From the NCBI RefSeq assembly GCF_000003605.2, contig NW_003155737.1, positions 1,051,091 through 1,091,227 on the forward strand: a stretch of 40,137 nucleotides of DNA, in the 5' to 3' direction. A program made the position numbers and the translations under genes. This DNA comes from Saccoglossus kowalevskii. Taxonomy: Eukaryota > Hemichordata > Enteropneusta > Harrimaniidae. The notes under the pieces were generated by a model, which did no database searches, was not told the DNA's origin, and saw only the letters and a list, made by a program, of their open reading frames with translations. Shown here piece by piece: positions 1 through 14,011 of this stretch. Numbering within the stretch: position 1 is the first letter of the stretch; every line of letters begins with the position of its first letter.

Positions 1-3000
1 TAGCAGATGGTGCATTATCTTTGATTTTATTCACCGACTGTCTGTACCTTTTCCGTCAGTTACTATTGCCTTACTCTTTGTGCATATGCGTGCAATTCAC
101 AAGCAAAAGAACAGAACACGCAGCTAGATGCACAGTAATTGTAAATTCAACAGAAATGCATTCATAGGCAACATATGCCTTTAATGTTCTCCCACCAATT
201 CAATAAGCCCGTAGGCTACATGCATATAAGGACACGATGATGTATGAGAAAAAGATATTGCTCAATTGTATTACTGTACTATAACAACAGTTCAGTGTTT
301 CATGTACATAAAACTTTCTACTAAATGTCTACTAACTCACAAATATAACAATTCTGTACGCTGTTTGATTCGACACAGACTAATACAAACTTCGTCGTAT
401 ATAATGAGGTATTATAAAGCAGGGTACAAATCAAATTTGGAACATTGACTTACAATAATGTGATTTGCTGTAGAAAGCGCATATTGACGATTATCGTCGT
501 TATGTTGCATATTGTATCAGATCGGTCTGCATGGGTTGATATGCACTACATTAATGTTTGAGCTGTTAGTTGTCTTAAAGTCCATTCTGCAAATTATAAC
601 TAACCATATGTGCGTAAAGTGTAACTGATGTATGACTGATGTGATTAAAGATAACTGGATGTATCACACATGGTAAATATCAATCATAGTATTGACTTTT
701 AGTGTTAAATATCACTAAAATAATATATTACGCCAAATCTGCCGATATGCACATTAAATCAGTCAGTGTGCTGGAACAGTGCGCGGGAAAAATCGTGCGA
801 CTGTACCGTTGTTATTACTGCCATACACTGGTTTCAGACAGGATAGCAACGTTTATTTCCGTGATTCAATGTCAATACTATATAATACTGATGACGGGAA
901 GCAATTTGAGTTCCTTAAACAGGGACTTGATGATCCTTCTTTATTCCGCCATGTTTTGTAGTACCTGTAGTCTATGCAAATCACCAGTGCAATTACCATT
1001 ATCAATAAAAATATCACAATAATGAAAGTTAGGTAGTTTAAAACTCTTATTAAAACAATTATTAAAAAGATGCCTTTGGCACATAGCATCGAATTCTACT
1101 TAAAACAGAAATTTTACTTGCTATTGTCTTACAAATTGAATTAATGTGAGGTTTCTATGACAGCGAACCATTCACGGCCATCCTTCCCAGAAATTTAAAA
1201 TTCCCAACTCACTTTAAAATATAACCCTTCTGTTCAGAGTGAAGTAAGACAAGTTATCAAGGTCTACGTTTATCTTTTTGCATTTCACGTTTTGTATGGC
1301 AGTAACCATTTTGAACTTCTTTTTCCAGCAATGATTTGATTAGTCTTGAAATATGGATTGATTGAGACGAATAATGAATTAAGTAGTAATTGTTAATTAT
1401 ATTATAACATATTTCTGTGTTAATATAAATACTGACATTGCCCAAATACTGTATGTATTCGATACGGCGATACGAATATTAACATACGTCATCGAGTCTG
1501 ACGCATGGATATGGTCTGTGGGTTATACTGTCGATGATGCCATGTGCGAATTCATGATATTAAAAACAAGCGTTGATAAATGCTTGAATGTAGATTTTTG
1601 TAGATTAGGCACGGTTTGTGTTTGATATCGCGAATTGCTGCCACACACACGTCAGAAACTGTTCAGTTGTCGAACGGATTGTTTGACGTACTACGAGCAG
1701 TACTGTCACGTACGCATTTTTCAAACTCCGTATCGAACGTATACAGTGAATCGAACAAATAGTACATAGCACACAATAACACAATATTTGTTAAGGCAGA
1801 GATCTACTCATTCAGGAAAATACTCAGAATTTATTCATTTTACAGTAAATGGTACTCCCGATTAATATAAAGATATTAACTTTATAAAATTGGGGGTCAC
1901 CGACCTAATATTTGAGAAAATGATTGTTGCATTTTAGTGTATAGTTTTGTCAGTATTATAAAGCTTTTACCATAGATGCCTATGGCAGTGATATTATACC
2001 AAATCTTAGATTGCAAACTGACGATGCAGCTAATGATGTACTTTTTTGTCATACATTCCTACAAAAATGAGTTTAAAAAAAAATGAGTTTTAAAAACTGT
2101 AAAAAATGGAATTGTACGGTCAAGTTTTCTTTGTCACTATAACGCACAGTACAAGTCTATTGGACAATTGATCCATAATTGTACATAATAAACTATTGAA
2201 TAATGTCATGCGATTTATGACCAACTTTCCCAAAAATTATGAGTAGGCATCTACCTTTCACCTTGCTCTTACTATCAGATTGGAAGTAATGATATGCAAC
2301 CAGTGTGATGATGCAAGGAGTTTTGTCTAATTAGGATCAATTGTCGACATGACGTTTTTTTGGTTTTTTTGATTATCCCAAATATCACAAAGTCTACAAT
2401 TATTACGTATATGTCATTGTCATAAAACCTATACGTCATACCAGCTTATTATGAATGTTTTATATGTAATTGTGAGGTGGCAGTTTTTTGTCTAGTACGT
2501 GTCTCATTTTACGGGGCACTGGATATTAAAATTTAGAATTTTACCCCACCGATGAAATTTCAAGAGATTAAAATATACGATCAATAATCCAGCAAATAAT
2601 TACACATACTGATATATTGCAAAGGCATTATCAACCGGTGGTAGTAGGGTAATACGAGTATGTAAACACATTGCAAAAAAAGTGCATAGCAATTTCAATT
2701 ATCAATACATGTTCCATCAACTATTTTTGTCACGATAAACAATTTATCTGCTCTTCAAATGAAATAACCTGCATTTACATTGTCTACTTATGTTATTAAA
2801 TGTTGTATGGTTCATTAGAATGAGTACATGTTGAACCCAATATTGACACACAGATGAAACGAATTGGCAACAGTTACAGGATCATGTCATTTATTCTAGA
2901 AAAACTAACGTCAGGTGTCCTCGTACGTGTGTATTGCCCACCAATCCAATTGTAGCTAAGATGAGGTCGCACGTTTTGTCGAACTGTTTTCAAACACAAA

Positions 3001-3991
3001 CACGCGTATCACAAAGTATTCCCTATTGGCGACTCGTTTCCAACCACAATTCTTATTAAGTTTCAATTGACTGAACATGTTCAGCAGGAATGGCGATTAT
3101 TAAATGACATTAGTGGTCAATTCAACCAAAGGCGCAAATGTATTCTTTGAGAGCGCAGTTTTCCTTTTCTGCATTCTATCAAAAATGTTTACGTGCGAGG
3201 ATTACCTAATGAAAAGTAGCACAAACACAAAAGACATATAGTATTAATTAGGAATATCATAATTTAAAAAAAAAGAAACGAAACATCAGTTCATTCACTA
3301 TAATCATAAATCTGTAATATAAACGCTTATCCATACTGCAACACATTTTTCCCAGAAATACCTATTGATATTCTGCGAACAACGTATTTTGGTAAATGTT
3401 ATTGACGCGCTGCTGTAAACCTCCTCTAAGAAACTAAAAATAAGATTGTTTCATGTTGTAATACTTCGGTCAATATTATTATTCCCACCTGGCACCATTT
3501 GTTTCACGTTATTAACTTATTACTGTCTAACGCATTATAAATTCCAGTCTGGGAGACACACAGAATAACAATGATTTATTTGTTTTCCCTCATACAGCTC
3601 TCTAATTTCAGATTTGTATAAATATGTGAATTACTGTGGCGTAATGAATGGCCGATACCGTGCGAGGCAAGTGTTATTTTGTGCCAGCTGACGCGGGTCA
3701 CGCAAATATTTGCATTTATGCTGGGAATAAACCTAGTAAATATTGAAATGCACGAGTGAACAGCGTTGCTGCTGCTATATGCAGACCACTAGAAATGTTA
3801 CATCCTTGTTATATCAATGTACATTCAACGTATTACAGTGACGTAATATTAGTATCAGTATCTGCATTATCGTGGTGCATTGGCTTGTTGCAAAGGTTTG
3901 GATTAAGTAATTAAGCAATTAGTCATTGACATACAGCACAGTTTCTTTATGATAGAGGGACTGTGCATACAGTAATTAGTCTTTGATAGTG

Positions 3992-4318
3992 ATGTCCCAA
4001 ATTTCCACACATGAATCACTGGACACAATACCTGAATCCACATTTGTTTATATGCCACAAGGAAATATGAGTGAGTACGTTTCATATGTCATGCATGTTA
4101 GTTTGTTGGGCGCACAACTAGATACTACATTGAACGCAGTTCAGCATAATGCCGCCGATTCATGCACACACGGTTCAGAATACTTCAGAGAAGATAGTCA
4201 TGACAAAATATATGCAAGGGGTTCGATAAATATGACACTAGCGGCGTACGTCATCAGAAAAACTAACATCTTTGTCCATCCCCGCACAACGCCATACAAA
4301 GGTAAATGTCTAATTTGA
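3992..4318 (+). CDS. Weak candidate open frame, unknown protein (about 108 aa)
   Basis: This is the longest non-repetitive open frame in the first 9 kb. The first ATG is at 3992 and a TAA-type stop region follows at 4316-4318. The predicted peptide has mixed composition with several His, Ser and Tyr and no signal peptide or membrane segment. I recognise no domain or motif in it. A donor-like GGTAAATG lies near the 3' end (GT at 4302) and CAGTAATTAG lies just upstream of the frame, so an internal exon ending at about 4301 is conceivable. In 40 kb of AT-rich DNA one frame of this size is also expected by chance. No neighbouring coding sequence supports it. Chance is the more likely explanation. 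Confidence 0.12.
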   Translation: MSQISTHESLDTIPESTFVYMPQGNMSEYVSYVMHVSLLGAQLDTTLNAVQHNAADSCTHGSEYFREDSHDKIYARGSINMTLAAYVIRKTNIFVHPRTTPYKGKCLI

Positions 4319-5441
4319 ATACACAGCAACACCCAATAGAATGCAAAGTACTGTGAACCAACTTTGATTGTAACTCTGGACTGATCAAAAGTGCATTGTT
4401 AAATGATCATTGATCGTAGCATAAATATATACAGTTTAGTACCTCCATACCCATTCTTTCTGAAACATACACTTTGCATAGAACACGCATTCAATAAGTG
4501 TCTTAAATTATCTCTACCCGATCTAGGAATTATTGTTCTACCCTTTGATAGATATGCCTATAGGTTATCCCGCTATGGAACACTTTGTAACGACCATATG
4601 ACATCTAGTTTTAGGAATTGTATTGGTTGTACAAATCTATTTGCAATCATATCAATGTGGAACATGTGACGATGACGGAAACCCATTAAATTATTGCACT
4701 CTACATGTGTTGTTAATTGTATATGTCAATGTTTTCTCAGCGGCATGGATACATTGTACCACCTGTTGACACACGTGCCACATTTATGATTCATTTCTAA
4801 AAAATATACTCAAAGGGACATCTCACCGACTAATTTTAATGATTTGTGTACCATATTAATAACCAGATGTTACATTATGCATCTTTGAAATGTTATTATC
4901 TTTTGTGTTGAGAATAAAGTCAGTTAAGTGTGCTTCAAAATACGAAAGGTGTTCTTAATATATTAGAAACAATTAAAATTTGTATATTTGATTTCAATAA
5001 ATACCAATCATCAGAAAACAAAAAAATATGATGCGTTCAATAGTGCATACAGTTGCATTTGTGTTCACTTCAGTATTATTCCACTAGATCACGTCAGCAA
5101 TGGATACATTGAAAGCATGATTGGACGAAAAATTCACACAAGATCGAAGACACTTTATCTACTTCAAACGTCCCAAATTGCTGGGTAGCTCGATATTGGA
5201 CGTATTATCGTCGCAGTGATGCCACAACGGTGTTGTTGGTTCACCAAATTTTCCAACTAAATGTTTTTCTTAAATATGAAAGTGCACTTGAAGTGTAACC
5301 TTGTCGAAAATCATATCCCTTGCACCAACATCATTGCGAGATAACTCTGAAACACAGTGTAGGTGAGAAGTACTCTGAGAGTACCTGTCAGAAAATCACT
5401 TAAGGGTACCTAATGCATCAGCTTGGCCCATCGTCAAATGA

Positions 5442-5717
5442 GTGCAGACTTATTTTAGCGACTCAGAAGAAGTTTCCAGTGATAAATCAATTCGTAAGTT
5501 GATAATTTGCAGCTTTCGGAATGAGAACTCAGGTTGTCGTCATTTAAAATGTGTTGTTAATACTAGATTTACTGCGATTAGCATATTTTACGCCAGGCAA
5601 CCTAATCAGATTAATGCGCCGATTCCGAACGTAGAACGTGGCACTCAACTGTGTACCCATGTTGTTACGCATCAACACCATCACAATCAACAACTAACAC
5701 TAGAAGACGAGAAATAA
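5442..5717 (+). CDS. Weak candidate open frame, unknown (about 90 aa)
   Basis: This open frame contains an acidic/serine-rich start and a His-rich end (a QHHHNQQ-type run). There is no known domain, convincing splice site or partner exon nearby. It is recorded only because its composition is less AT-biased than the surrounding sequence. A chance frame is most likely. Confidence 0.08.
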   Translation: MQTYFSDSEEVSSDKSIRKLIICSFRNENSGCRHLKCVVNTRFTAISIFYARQPNQINAPIPNVERGTQLCTHVVTHQHHHNQQLTLEDEK

Positions 5718-6193
5718 CTATACATATTTAAATACTCGACGACAGCCAATCAATATTGTAATGGTACTTGTAAGTGTTATTTAGATGATAAGTACTAACT
5801 ATCTGGGGTATAATTGTTTTCGTGGTAACATGGTAAAGACAGAAAACCGTCTCCACGCTATACGTGAATATGTATGACTACTTCTATGTATCCATGTGTT
5901 CAAATTCCACAAGTGTGTCTATGTCTGTAATGTATACATTTATAAGTTATAAAACAAATCACGATTAACCATTTGAACGCTATCATTTACGCCATTTGAA
6001 TTGTGCTTAAAATTGTTGCACATTTTCATGTGTTTTTTTACTAATTTTCTATAATCTTTAATTTAGCTTGGACGAAATAGACTTACTATTGCGTGAAGGT
6101 CTTGGAGCAATGTTGGACCAAATATAATACAGATTATAAATAAAATATTCAGGCATGTTTATAATTTATAAAAAGTGACAAAAGTAGACTCAA

Positions 6194-6197
6194 CAAA

Positions 6198-6284
<87 letters not shown>

Positions 6285-6289
6285 ATATA

Positions 6290-6320
<31 letters not shown>

Positions 6321-6322
6321 AA
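6194..6322. repeat. (AAAT)n tetranucleotide microsatellite
   Basis: About 32 tandem AAAT units run nearly uninterrupted, with one AAATATAT imperfection near 6284. The low level of decay suggests a young, probably length-variable locus. The same motif recurs at 35.8-36.0 kb. Confidence 0.98.
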
Positions 6323-9300
6323 TACTGTTATCGCCTAATTGTTTGGTTTATGAGGTTACAACGCGATTTTCAATTAAAAACAACAAATAGATTAATACTT
6401 CTATTTGTATTTAAGGTCACATTTAGCTTCGATGTCAACGGGCGGAAATACCACTGGGCGTGATGTTATAACATATGTTTCATGTCACGTCACTGTATTG
6501 TTCGATGTTACTAGAAAGGTATAAGGGCAATAAGTAAGTTTGTCCGAAAGTGTTGTTTCAGTTGCACGCTATGTGTGGCAGTTACGCTTTGTGTCCAGTA
6601 CGTTTTCTATTACATAGATGAAATCGAAGTCAAGAAACCCCACAAAAAACCATGTTATTCATGACATTTTGAGCATGAATGTATACAAGATAAAACAAAC
6701 ATTGATGTCCTTACCGTCCTGGGTTCCATTCATGATGCCCTGCGTCAAATACGTCGATTCGTTTACAGACATATACGAAAGGTTGGCGCTAGCCCAGTCA
6801 ATTCACGGATGAAATAGTATTTGACTGTAAATGATGAAAAAAATGTACAGTCAGTTGCAGCTCAGATAATATATCGGACAGAAATGTATTTCGGTGGCTT
6901 TCAATAAGCCGACCAAAATCGATTACACACTAGCGAATCGGCGCTTTAAAATTTCGAATGCTTACAGAATAAAATGGAGTGTCTCGTTCGCTGTTATTCC
7001 GATAGCCGAACTAAATGGTAGTGAAGAAATAACACTACATGCATGGTATATCCAGTTGCGATAACAGCGATGTACGCTGCGAGTAAACCAACCATGCATC
7101 CAACACGTACACTGGCTTGTATATAATAGACTAACCACTGTGTCGACAGCTTATACAGACGACACGCACATGATCAGATAATACTGCGCATGCGCAAATC
7201 GAAAATGAAATTAAGCGGGCATCGGCTTGGATTACATTGATTGCGTTGCTTTTGGCCAGACGCTCAATATTCACAGAGAAAAGTAACATACAGTATGATT
7301 GACACATTCATAAAGCGTCGGACGTATATGTAATATATCAAACTATGGGTGTGGTTTATATTCGGTATACTTATTTTTTTGAGAACAGTGGTGCGAATAA
7401 TATAAAGATTGGGTGTACGTCTTTGCTAAACACATGTTTGCTAAGTGACTCAAATTTATCCTGTTGTCATAGTGACGACTAAGAGTAATTTAATGTATCG
7501 AAATTGTACATCAATAGTTATGGCATCAGAAGCTGAATTAACTTGACTTTCGGGTCAATTTTAACTTTGATTTACATATTATTCAAATGCCCTAGTTTAT
7601 TTGTCACAATGTAATTCTCGGACTCAGTTTAACGGACAAATACGTCGATGTTTACATCTACCACTGTGACGTTATCACTAGACCAAGATTACGTCAATCA
7701 CATTGTTGAAATATAATAAAAGTAAATAAAAGTGTAAGCACAGTTCAAACTATATATAGAATGTATATGTATATGCGAGTTATTTGTCACGGCAAAGAAA
7801 CGTGTTTCTACTAATATGCTTTCAGTAATACGCTGTGATTTCAGTGCACAATGCATGGGTATGAATGAATAACTTACACTTATTGACTTAGACTTGATTT
7901 ACTGTGTGGTGTTAATTGTCAAGTTAGCCTTGATATATATTTAGCAGCATTTTTTTGTTCTTTACAACATAATAACCTTGAATGAGATCAAGTGAGATCA
8001 TGAATTTATTTTTCAATAACGTATTTCTACGTCGTTTATTATATTTAAAAACAGTTGGGTTGATGGTTTAACTGTACCAACAATAGTAGACATAAGCGAC
8101 TATATAAGGCAAAGTCAATTTAAAAACAGCGTAAAATCAGAATTAATATGATTATCTTAGACAATGACTTATAGTTATTAAGATATCTGTCTTTCCTACG
8201 ACTGCCACGTTATACAAAATACAGAACTGTTCGCAATTCACTGAAGATTGAAAGCGACGTCGATTCTGTTTCCGGTTGTATGTACTTGATATGATTGAAA
8301 TTTGACAAAATTTGTAATCGGTCAGTGGCCTCCTAGGCCTGTTAGGGGATTGCGATCTGGCATTGACAAGTTAACCATTGTCATCGTATTAGGCTCATTC
8401 ACTAACATAGAAATGAAGCGGATCAAATAACCGACAGGAATTACGCATTGTCATTGCTTTTTATTGTTGTGTTATAATTGTCAGACTCGTGTGTTGCTTC
8501 GTATATTTAGTACAACTTGGTTAAACAAATTCTATATACAATCGTAAACTTTGCTCTTGTTTAGTGCGCCCATATACTTTAGGATATATATTTTAGGAAT
8601 AGAATTTTAGGATGAATCTTAAAATGAAATTACAAATTAATAAACAAATCAATGTTGGTTTCATGTCTTAATGTCGGTTTAAAGTTGCGATAGTAGTTTC
8701 GACAAGCAACAGTTACTACTAACATTGTAATATTTTAAAGTGTTTCAATAATTAATGAAACTCCGAAGTGCATTCCATTCTGATGTCGACAAGGCGACAT
8801 TTTCTATCATAAAAGGCAGGTGCAATTTTAATAAAACACGCAGCTGCATCAAGGTGTATACGTCTTGATCATACGGATGTTACAAACGATTTAGTGCATT
8901 TTGTTCAAAACAGTATATTAATTGTCATGGTTACCTCATACTTCAAAATAAAACTGTCGATGGTGGGTTAATATAAGTCTCAGATTCACATAAACCAACT
9001 ATTTACCACTGACAACCTATACTAGTTTTGATTCCGGAGGACTGCCATTTTTTCATTCGTATTAAATTCCCTGGTACAATATTTGTTTTATGGGTGTCTC
9101 ATTTTTTTTCTATCAGAGTTATTAGTATTGTTTTCAAGTTTACTAGTAGCTTTGATTTTGATGTATCTTGGGAGGTTATATTCAGAACTGTGCATGCAAA
9201 TTGTCCATTCAAAACATTGAGCTCAGAGAACATACATAAAATATACCCAGCTCTTATAACACATATGTGTCCTGTTTGTCTTCGTTTTGATAACATCGGT

Positions 9301-12300
9301 TTCTATTTCTGTGTAAAGACAATCGGATTAAATAATACGATAGGAATAAACAAACTAATGCACAGCCTAAGCACGTAACACTCAATGAATATGCAGCGCG
9401 AACACCTTCCGCGATCGATGTATACATGCAAAAGGCGAAATGATTTACTTTTAGACTTTTTATATGGTGCCCTTTCCCGACCTTGTCGCTAAAACTAGCT
9501 TAAATTGGCAACCCGTGCATTAAATCACTTCCGGACGTTGCGAATGTTTTTGCTGAGAATGTACTAAGTTAAAAATCTAGGGCCGTATTGCATGTATGCC
9601 GCTGGTGGTGCTTTCTGTGCTTTCAAATGCTATACAGGACTTGCAAGCCCCCCCCCCCTCTCGTCTACTGCCGAGTCATTAAATATAAGACTCTACTAGC
9701 AGTTACGTAATAAAACACGCTGCCATACACATATAAACCGTTACACTCACTTATCAATTAACCAACACTTCAGTCATACTTATCGTACTCAGTAATACAT
9801 AACTGTCTTCTACTCCTTCATATTACTCATTGTAGACAGGCCATTAAATGGGGACGTTATTTGAAACTCTGAACATGAAATTTAGTTCCACTTAATGTCA
9901 ATTATGCTGTTGTCAAGAATACCATTCACTTTAGTTAGCTCAACCGAAGTAATATATTTACATATTACACAAGTCAATCATATATTGATTTAAAAAGTAT
10001 ACTTAAAAGACCTGTAACGGGACTGATATGAGTAATTTAGGCGATAAAACTATAGTTACTATACGCGGGAACATATATTTAAGAACATCATTTCGTGACG
10101 TGAAATTACAATTTGGGAAACTGAAACATAATAATGATGAGCAAAATAAACATATTAAATACATTTTCAATGGGTAACAGCAAAGAGGGTTGTCAGGTGT
10201 TTTAAAGAGTGGACATACCTTGCTGAATAAGTGACACCCACTGTGTACAACATGAAATTTTAGTCAAGAAAACACATAATCTAAATTGTGTGGACATTTT
10301 CAAGAAAGATATAATGTTGGCACTTATCTAACCAATGCAATTCTATAAGTCCTGATTGCGTTGATGGAATATTCACACATTTTAGGACATTCAAGGCATA
10401 GTCTTTAGTGTAATGGTATTTGGTTTACACCGAAAATAAAAATAACTTGGAATAACTAACTAGTGCCAATATATCTACTAAGTCTTCTGAAAACTGTCTT
10501 TAAATTCTCAGTAAGTTCGTAAACATCTCAATAAAATACCATGACGCCAATCATTATAAAATAACTAGAGATTAAGGACACGGCATCGATTAGATAAAAG
10601 TACATCTCCACTAGATATTCAATAAACAATCATATCTCATATAATTATGTTACGTGGATATTACTGCGGGAAACACATAGATGGCGGTATTACAAAAAAA
10701 CATTATATTGTGCATACATTTCTATGCCGAATAAAAATAATGAGTAGATTTTAAAACTCCTAACCAGACATTTTTGTTTTACATCGATTTACAGCGCTTA
10801 GGCGTGATATTATCACAACATTGGTGTCATATCCGAAAGATGACATTCTTACAACACTGAAAGAAAAATTGTCTAGGCATTTGTTTTGTCGAAATAAATA
10901 TGCAGAAATAGTTTCATTAATTAATTAAACATTATTAACTGCATTTGTCTAAGTTAGAATCGATATGTTATTTCCATTTGTCTATTCAGTATATTGATTA
11001 ACCTATACTACATATACAGTTGATTCATCTAATAGCTTGATTTTTGAAGCCCATTATTGCAATATATTTTTGCAAGAAACACCTCCTGCATTTAGTTGCG
11101 TTCTGGAGAGAATATCTGTTGAAGAAATCCGGATTTCCACTCTATCAATGCAAGAAATGTTTACAAATCAGTCATTTTCGTAGTTTTAACTTCCGATAAC
11201 TATATTTAATATCACATATTTCTGTAACAATTCATATATTTTTCATGATTTTACATATAAACAAGCCTATTAAACACATTTCCGGTGTTCCGAAGAGTCG
11301 ACTATATAATCCATGTATCATAGCTAATTTTTTTTGTGTGTGTAAAAAATGTAGTTTTTCAAATGTTACAGTTTTTTTTAAAAGTTTATGAAGAAATTAA
11401 CAAAGAAAATGTCTCTATAGAAGTATAGAATATTATTTTTTTAGAAAAAATAAGACAGCCCAATTAGGGTAAAAACGTGTAATGATCATTTTAAAGTGTC
11501 ACATTGAGTTATTGAATCCCACTTTTCATGAGCTTTAATGGGAGAAATGTCAGAAAGTCAAGCAATAATTGGTGATATATGGTAACTGAAGTAGTAATTA
11601 ACAGTTTTATTACAAAGTAAGTACACTTAACAGGTTTACACACTATGTACGATGTAAAGGTGTCTCGTGCTTTTATCAATTTCCCTTATTCTGTAATATA
11701 TGAGAGCAGAAGATGAGAGAGAGACCTCGGATTTATTTGATATACTGAGTATCTTTTTTTCTGCTACTAAATTAATAACACATGTAAAGTAGACATGAAT
11801 GTGAATCTTGGACATGCGGCCGCCGTGACATCGTTGGCGCTGTCGCCAGTTACCTTCGCGTGTTGCTCCCTTGTGCCCTCGTATCAAGCGACTACAAATA
11901 CACCATCTAGCAATTACTGTGAGTTGAGATTAGACGCGTGCTGGGAGGCAATATCGATATTGTGTCCGGTTTAAAATTAATGTATTATTCATAGAATGAT
12001 GAATAACACCTTATAGAAACCTTCTCTTTTCACAAGCAACGATAATAACACATGAAAAGAAATCTGCTTGTTATTTGCTACTGGCTTTCACTCGTGTGAC
12101 AGCTCATTGAAATTATACATACATATTTAAATGCTTCCCGGAAATGAACAACTGATTAATGTTTTTTTGTTTTTCATTTCGAAAGATGTTTATCTGGAAT
12201 ATTAAATTACATTTAGTCTGCTATATTTATATTAAGCAGTGATTAAATACCAGTCATTATACAGCGCAACGCAACGTACATATATATACAATCTGAAATG

Positions 12301-12640
12301 TAACAGGGTAGTTTTGTGAGCGGCAATTGTGTAATTCTCTTTTATCTAGTGTATATGGAAGGTATAAGCTAAACCATGTATTTTGCTTAAGTAGATATGT
12401 GTATTCGATGAAGATTTAGAGTTAGTCATCTTCAATGATCCTTTCTATTTATTTCCATCTAACAGACACTACGGTGTGGCTGTTATCTAACTTTTTGGTT
12501 AGGTCGAGATATTACACCCATGAGGTCAATTACCTCAAATAAAAGATCAACTTTAGTCCAATTAAGTTAGAATTGAATAATGTAATTTAGATGGTAAAAT
12601 TGTGTAGATAATACCCATGTTACGTAATTTGATTGATTGC
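6323..12640. other. AT-rich non-coding stretch
   Basis: No recognisable gene is present. A hydrophobic open frame at 9028-9378 begins at TTG, has no ATG start of similar length and matches no family. A poly-C run lies near 9648-9659. A small GC-rich patch at 11817-11860 contains GCGGCCGC and a GGCG-CTGT-CGCC mini-hairpin. Nothing else stands out. Confidence 0.55.
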
Positions 12641-12643
12641 TTG

Positions 12644-12651
12644 TATAAATA
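12644..12651 (+). promoter_or_regulatory. Possible TATA box (TATAAATA)
   Basis: TATAAATA is followed within about 30 bp by a locally GC-rich CAGGAGCGCTCGCAGTCT stretch that could hold an initiator. Downstream ATGs open only very short frames, so no target gene is visible. Such words occur often by chance in AT-rich DNA. Confidence 0.15.
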
Positions 12652-13054
12652 CAGTATACAGGAGCGCTCGCAGTCTACAAATTACATGCTTAATGACAAA
12701 GCTTCGTTCAGCGGGTAGGCTTGTCAACATGAGTTCTGTTGACTAAAGTATGACCTAGTCAGTCGCCGGTGCGTATATTCGTCAAATTAAAGAATATATA
12801 TTGAGTATGTGAGTGTTTTTCTCAAGTCAAATACTTCATTTAGGAGGATATATGGCCAATGATGCAAGCAGGCATGTGCAGCCATGGATAGTTGTTTTCA
12901 CCTTAACGAGGCTATCCAAGAGCCCACCAATTACACGCTGCATGAGTTTGGACAGTTACAATTGCCGCTCACATAGTTATACGAAGATACATGCATCGCA
13001 ATTTATATATAATGCGAACAAGTCAAACTAATGAGAATATATGATATGTATTAT

Positions 13055-13086
13055 TATGTATATATATATATATATGTGTGTGTGTA
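13055..13086. repeat. Compound (TA)n(TG)n microsatellite
   Basis: An alternating TA run passes directly into TG repeats. This is a typical compound dinucleotide microsatellite. Confidence 0.9.
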
Positions 13087-13471
13087 GGCGACATAGTAGT
13101 CTTCTCTTTTCCTAAATATCAGTTTGTTGACAAATGTTCTCACACCCACCTACACCCACACTTTTTCCATTTTATATAATGCGAATTGTTATTTTTTGAA
13201 ATCACCTTTTTTGATGGAAATCTTCTTGAGAAATTGTAAATTTATTATTAAAATCATATAATTATAACTAATTACATGGGAGATGTTATAGAAAGGTTTT
13301 CCTCATTCCTAGTTTGACTAGGATTCTTTTATTTGCTGGGGAAATATTGTGGAATAAAGTATATGTGTGTGTTAGGATGTGTGTGCTGATGTAATAGTAA
13401 TGTTTACTATGCAAATCATTTTGTATTATTTGACAATTTATTGTATCGCGGCTATGAAGAGCTATTTCATT

Positions 13472-13475
<4 letters not shown>

Positions 13476-13519
<44 letters not shown>
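13476..13519. repeat. (TA)n microsatellite at gap edge
   Basis: About 22 TA units run straight into the N block. The repeat very probably caused the assembly break, so its true length is unknown. Open frames reported across it are artefacts of the TA run and the Ns. Confidence 0.97.
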
Positions 13520-14011
13520 NNNNNNNNNNNNNNNNNNNNNNNNNNNNNNNNNNNNNNNNNNNNNNNNNNNNNNNNNNNNNNNNNNNNNNNNNNNNNNNNN
13601 NNNNNNNNNNNNNNNNNNNNNNNNNNNNNNNNNNNNNNNNNNNNNNNNNNNNNNNNNNNNNNNNNNNNNNNNNNNNNNNNNNNNNNNNNNNNNNNNNNNN
13701 NNNNNNNNNNNNNNNNNNNNNNNNNNNNNNNNNNNNNNNNNNNNNNNNNNNNNNNNNNNNNNNNNNNNNNNNNNNNNNNNNNNNNNNNNNNNNNNNNNNN
13801 NNNNNNNNNNNNNNNNNNNNNNNNNNNNNNNNNNNNNNNNNNNNNNNNNNNNNNNNNNNNNNNNNNNNNNNNNNNNNNNNNNNNNNNNNNNNNNNNNNNN
13901 NNNNNNNNNNNNNNNNNNNNNNNNNNNNNNNNNNNNNNNNNNNNNNNNNNNNNNNNNNNNNNNNNNNNNNNNNNNNNNNNNNNNNNNNNNNNNNNNNNNN
14001 NNNNNNNNNNN
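13520..14011. other. Assembly gap (492 N)
   Basis: This is a run of undetermined bases. The left side is TA repeat and the right side resumes as unique AT-rich sequence. The gap length may be an estimate. Confidence 0.99.

Larger units (their letters stand above)
1..6190. other. AT-rich non-coding stretch
   Basis: I see no recognisable gene or mobile-element protein here. The longest open frames, listed separately at 3992 and 5442, match nothing I know. The rest is AT-rich sequence with short homopolymer runs and many stops in all frames. It is best read as intergenic or long-intron DNA. Confidence 0.6.

Noticed and set aside
9028-9378. 116-codon hydrophobic frame
   Set aside because: It begins at TTG, has no ATG of comparable extent, lacks any recognisable motif and is rich in Phe/Ile as expected from AT-rich DNA.
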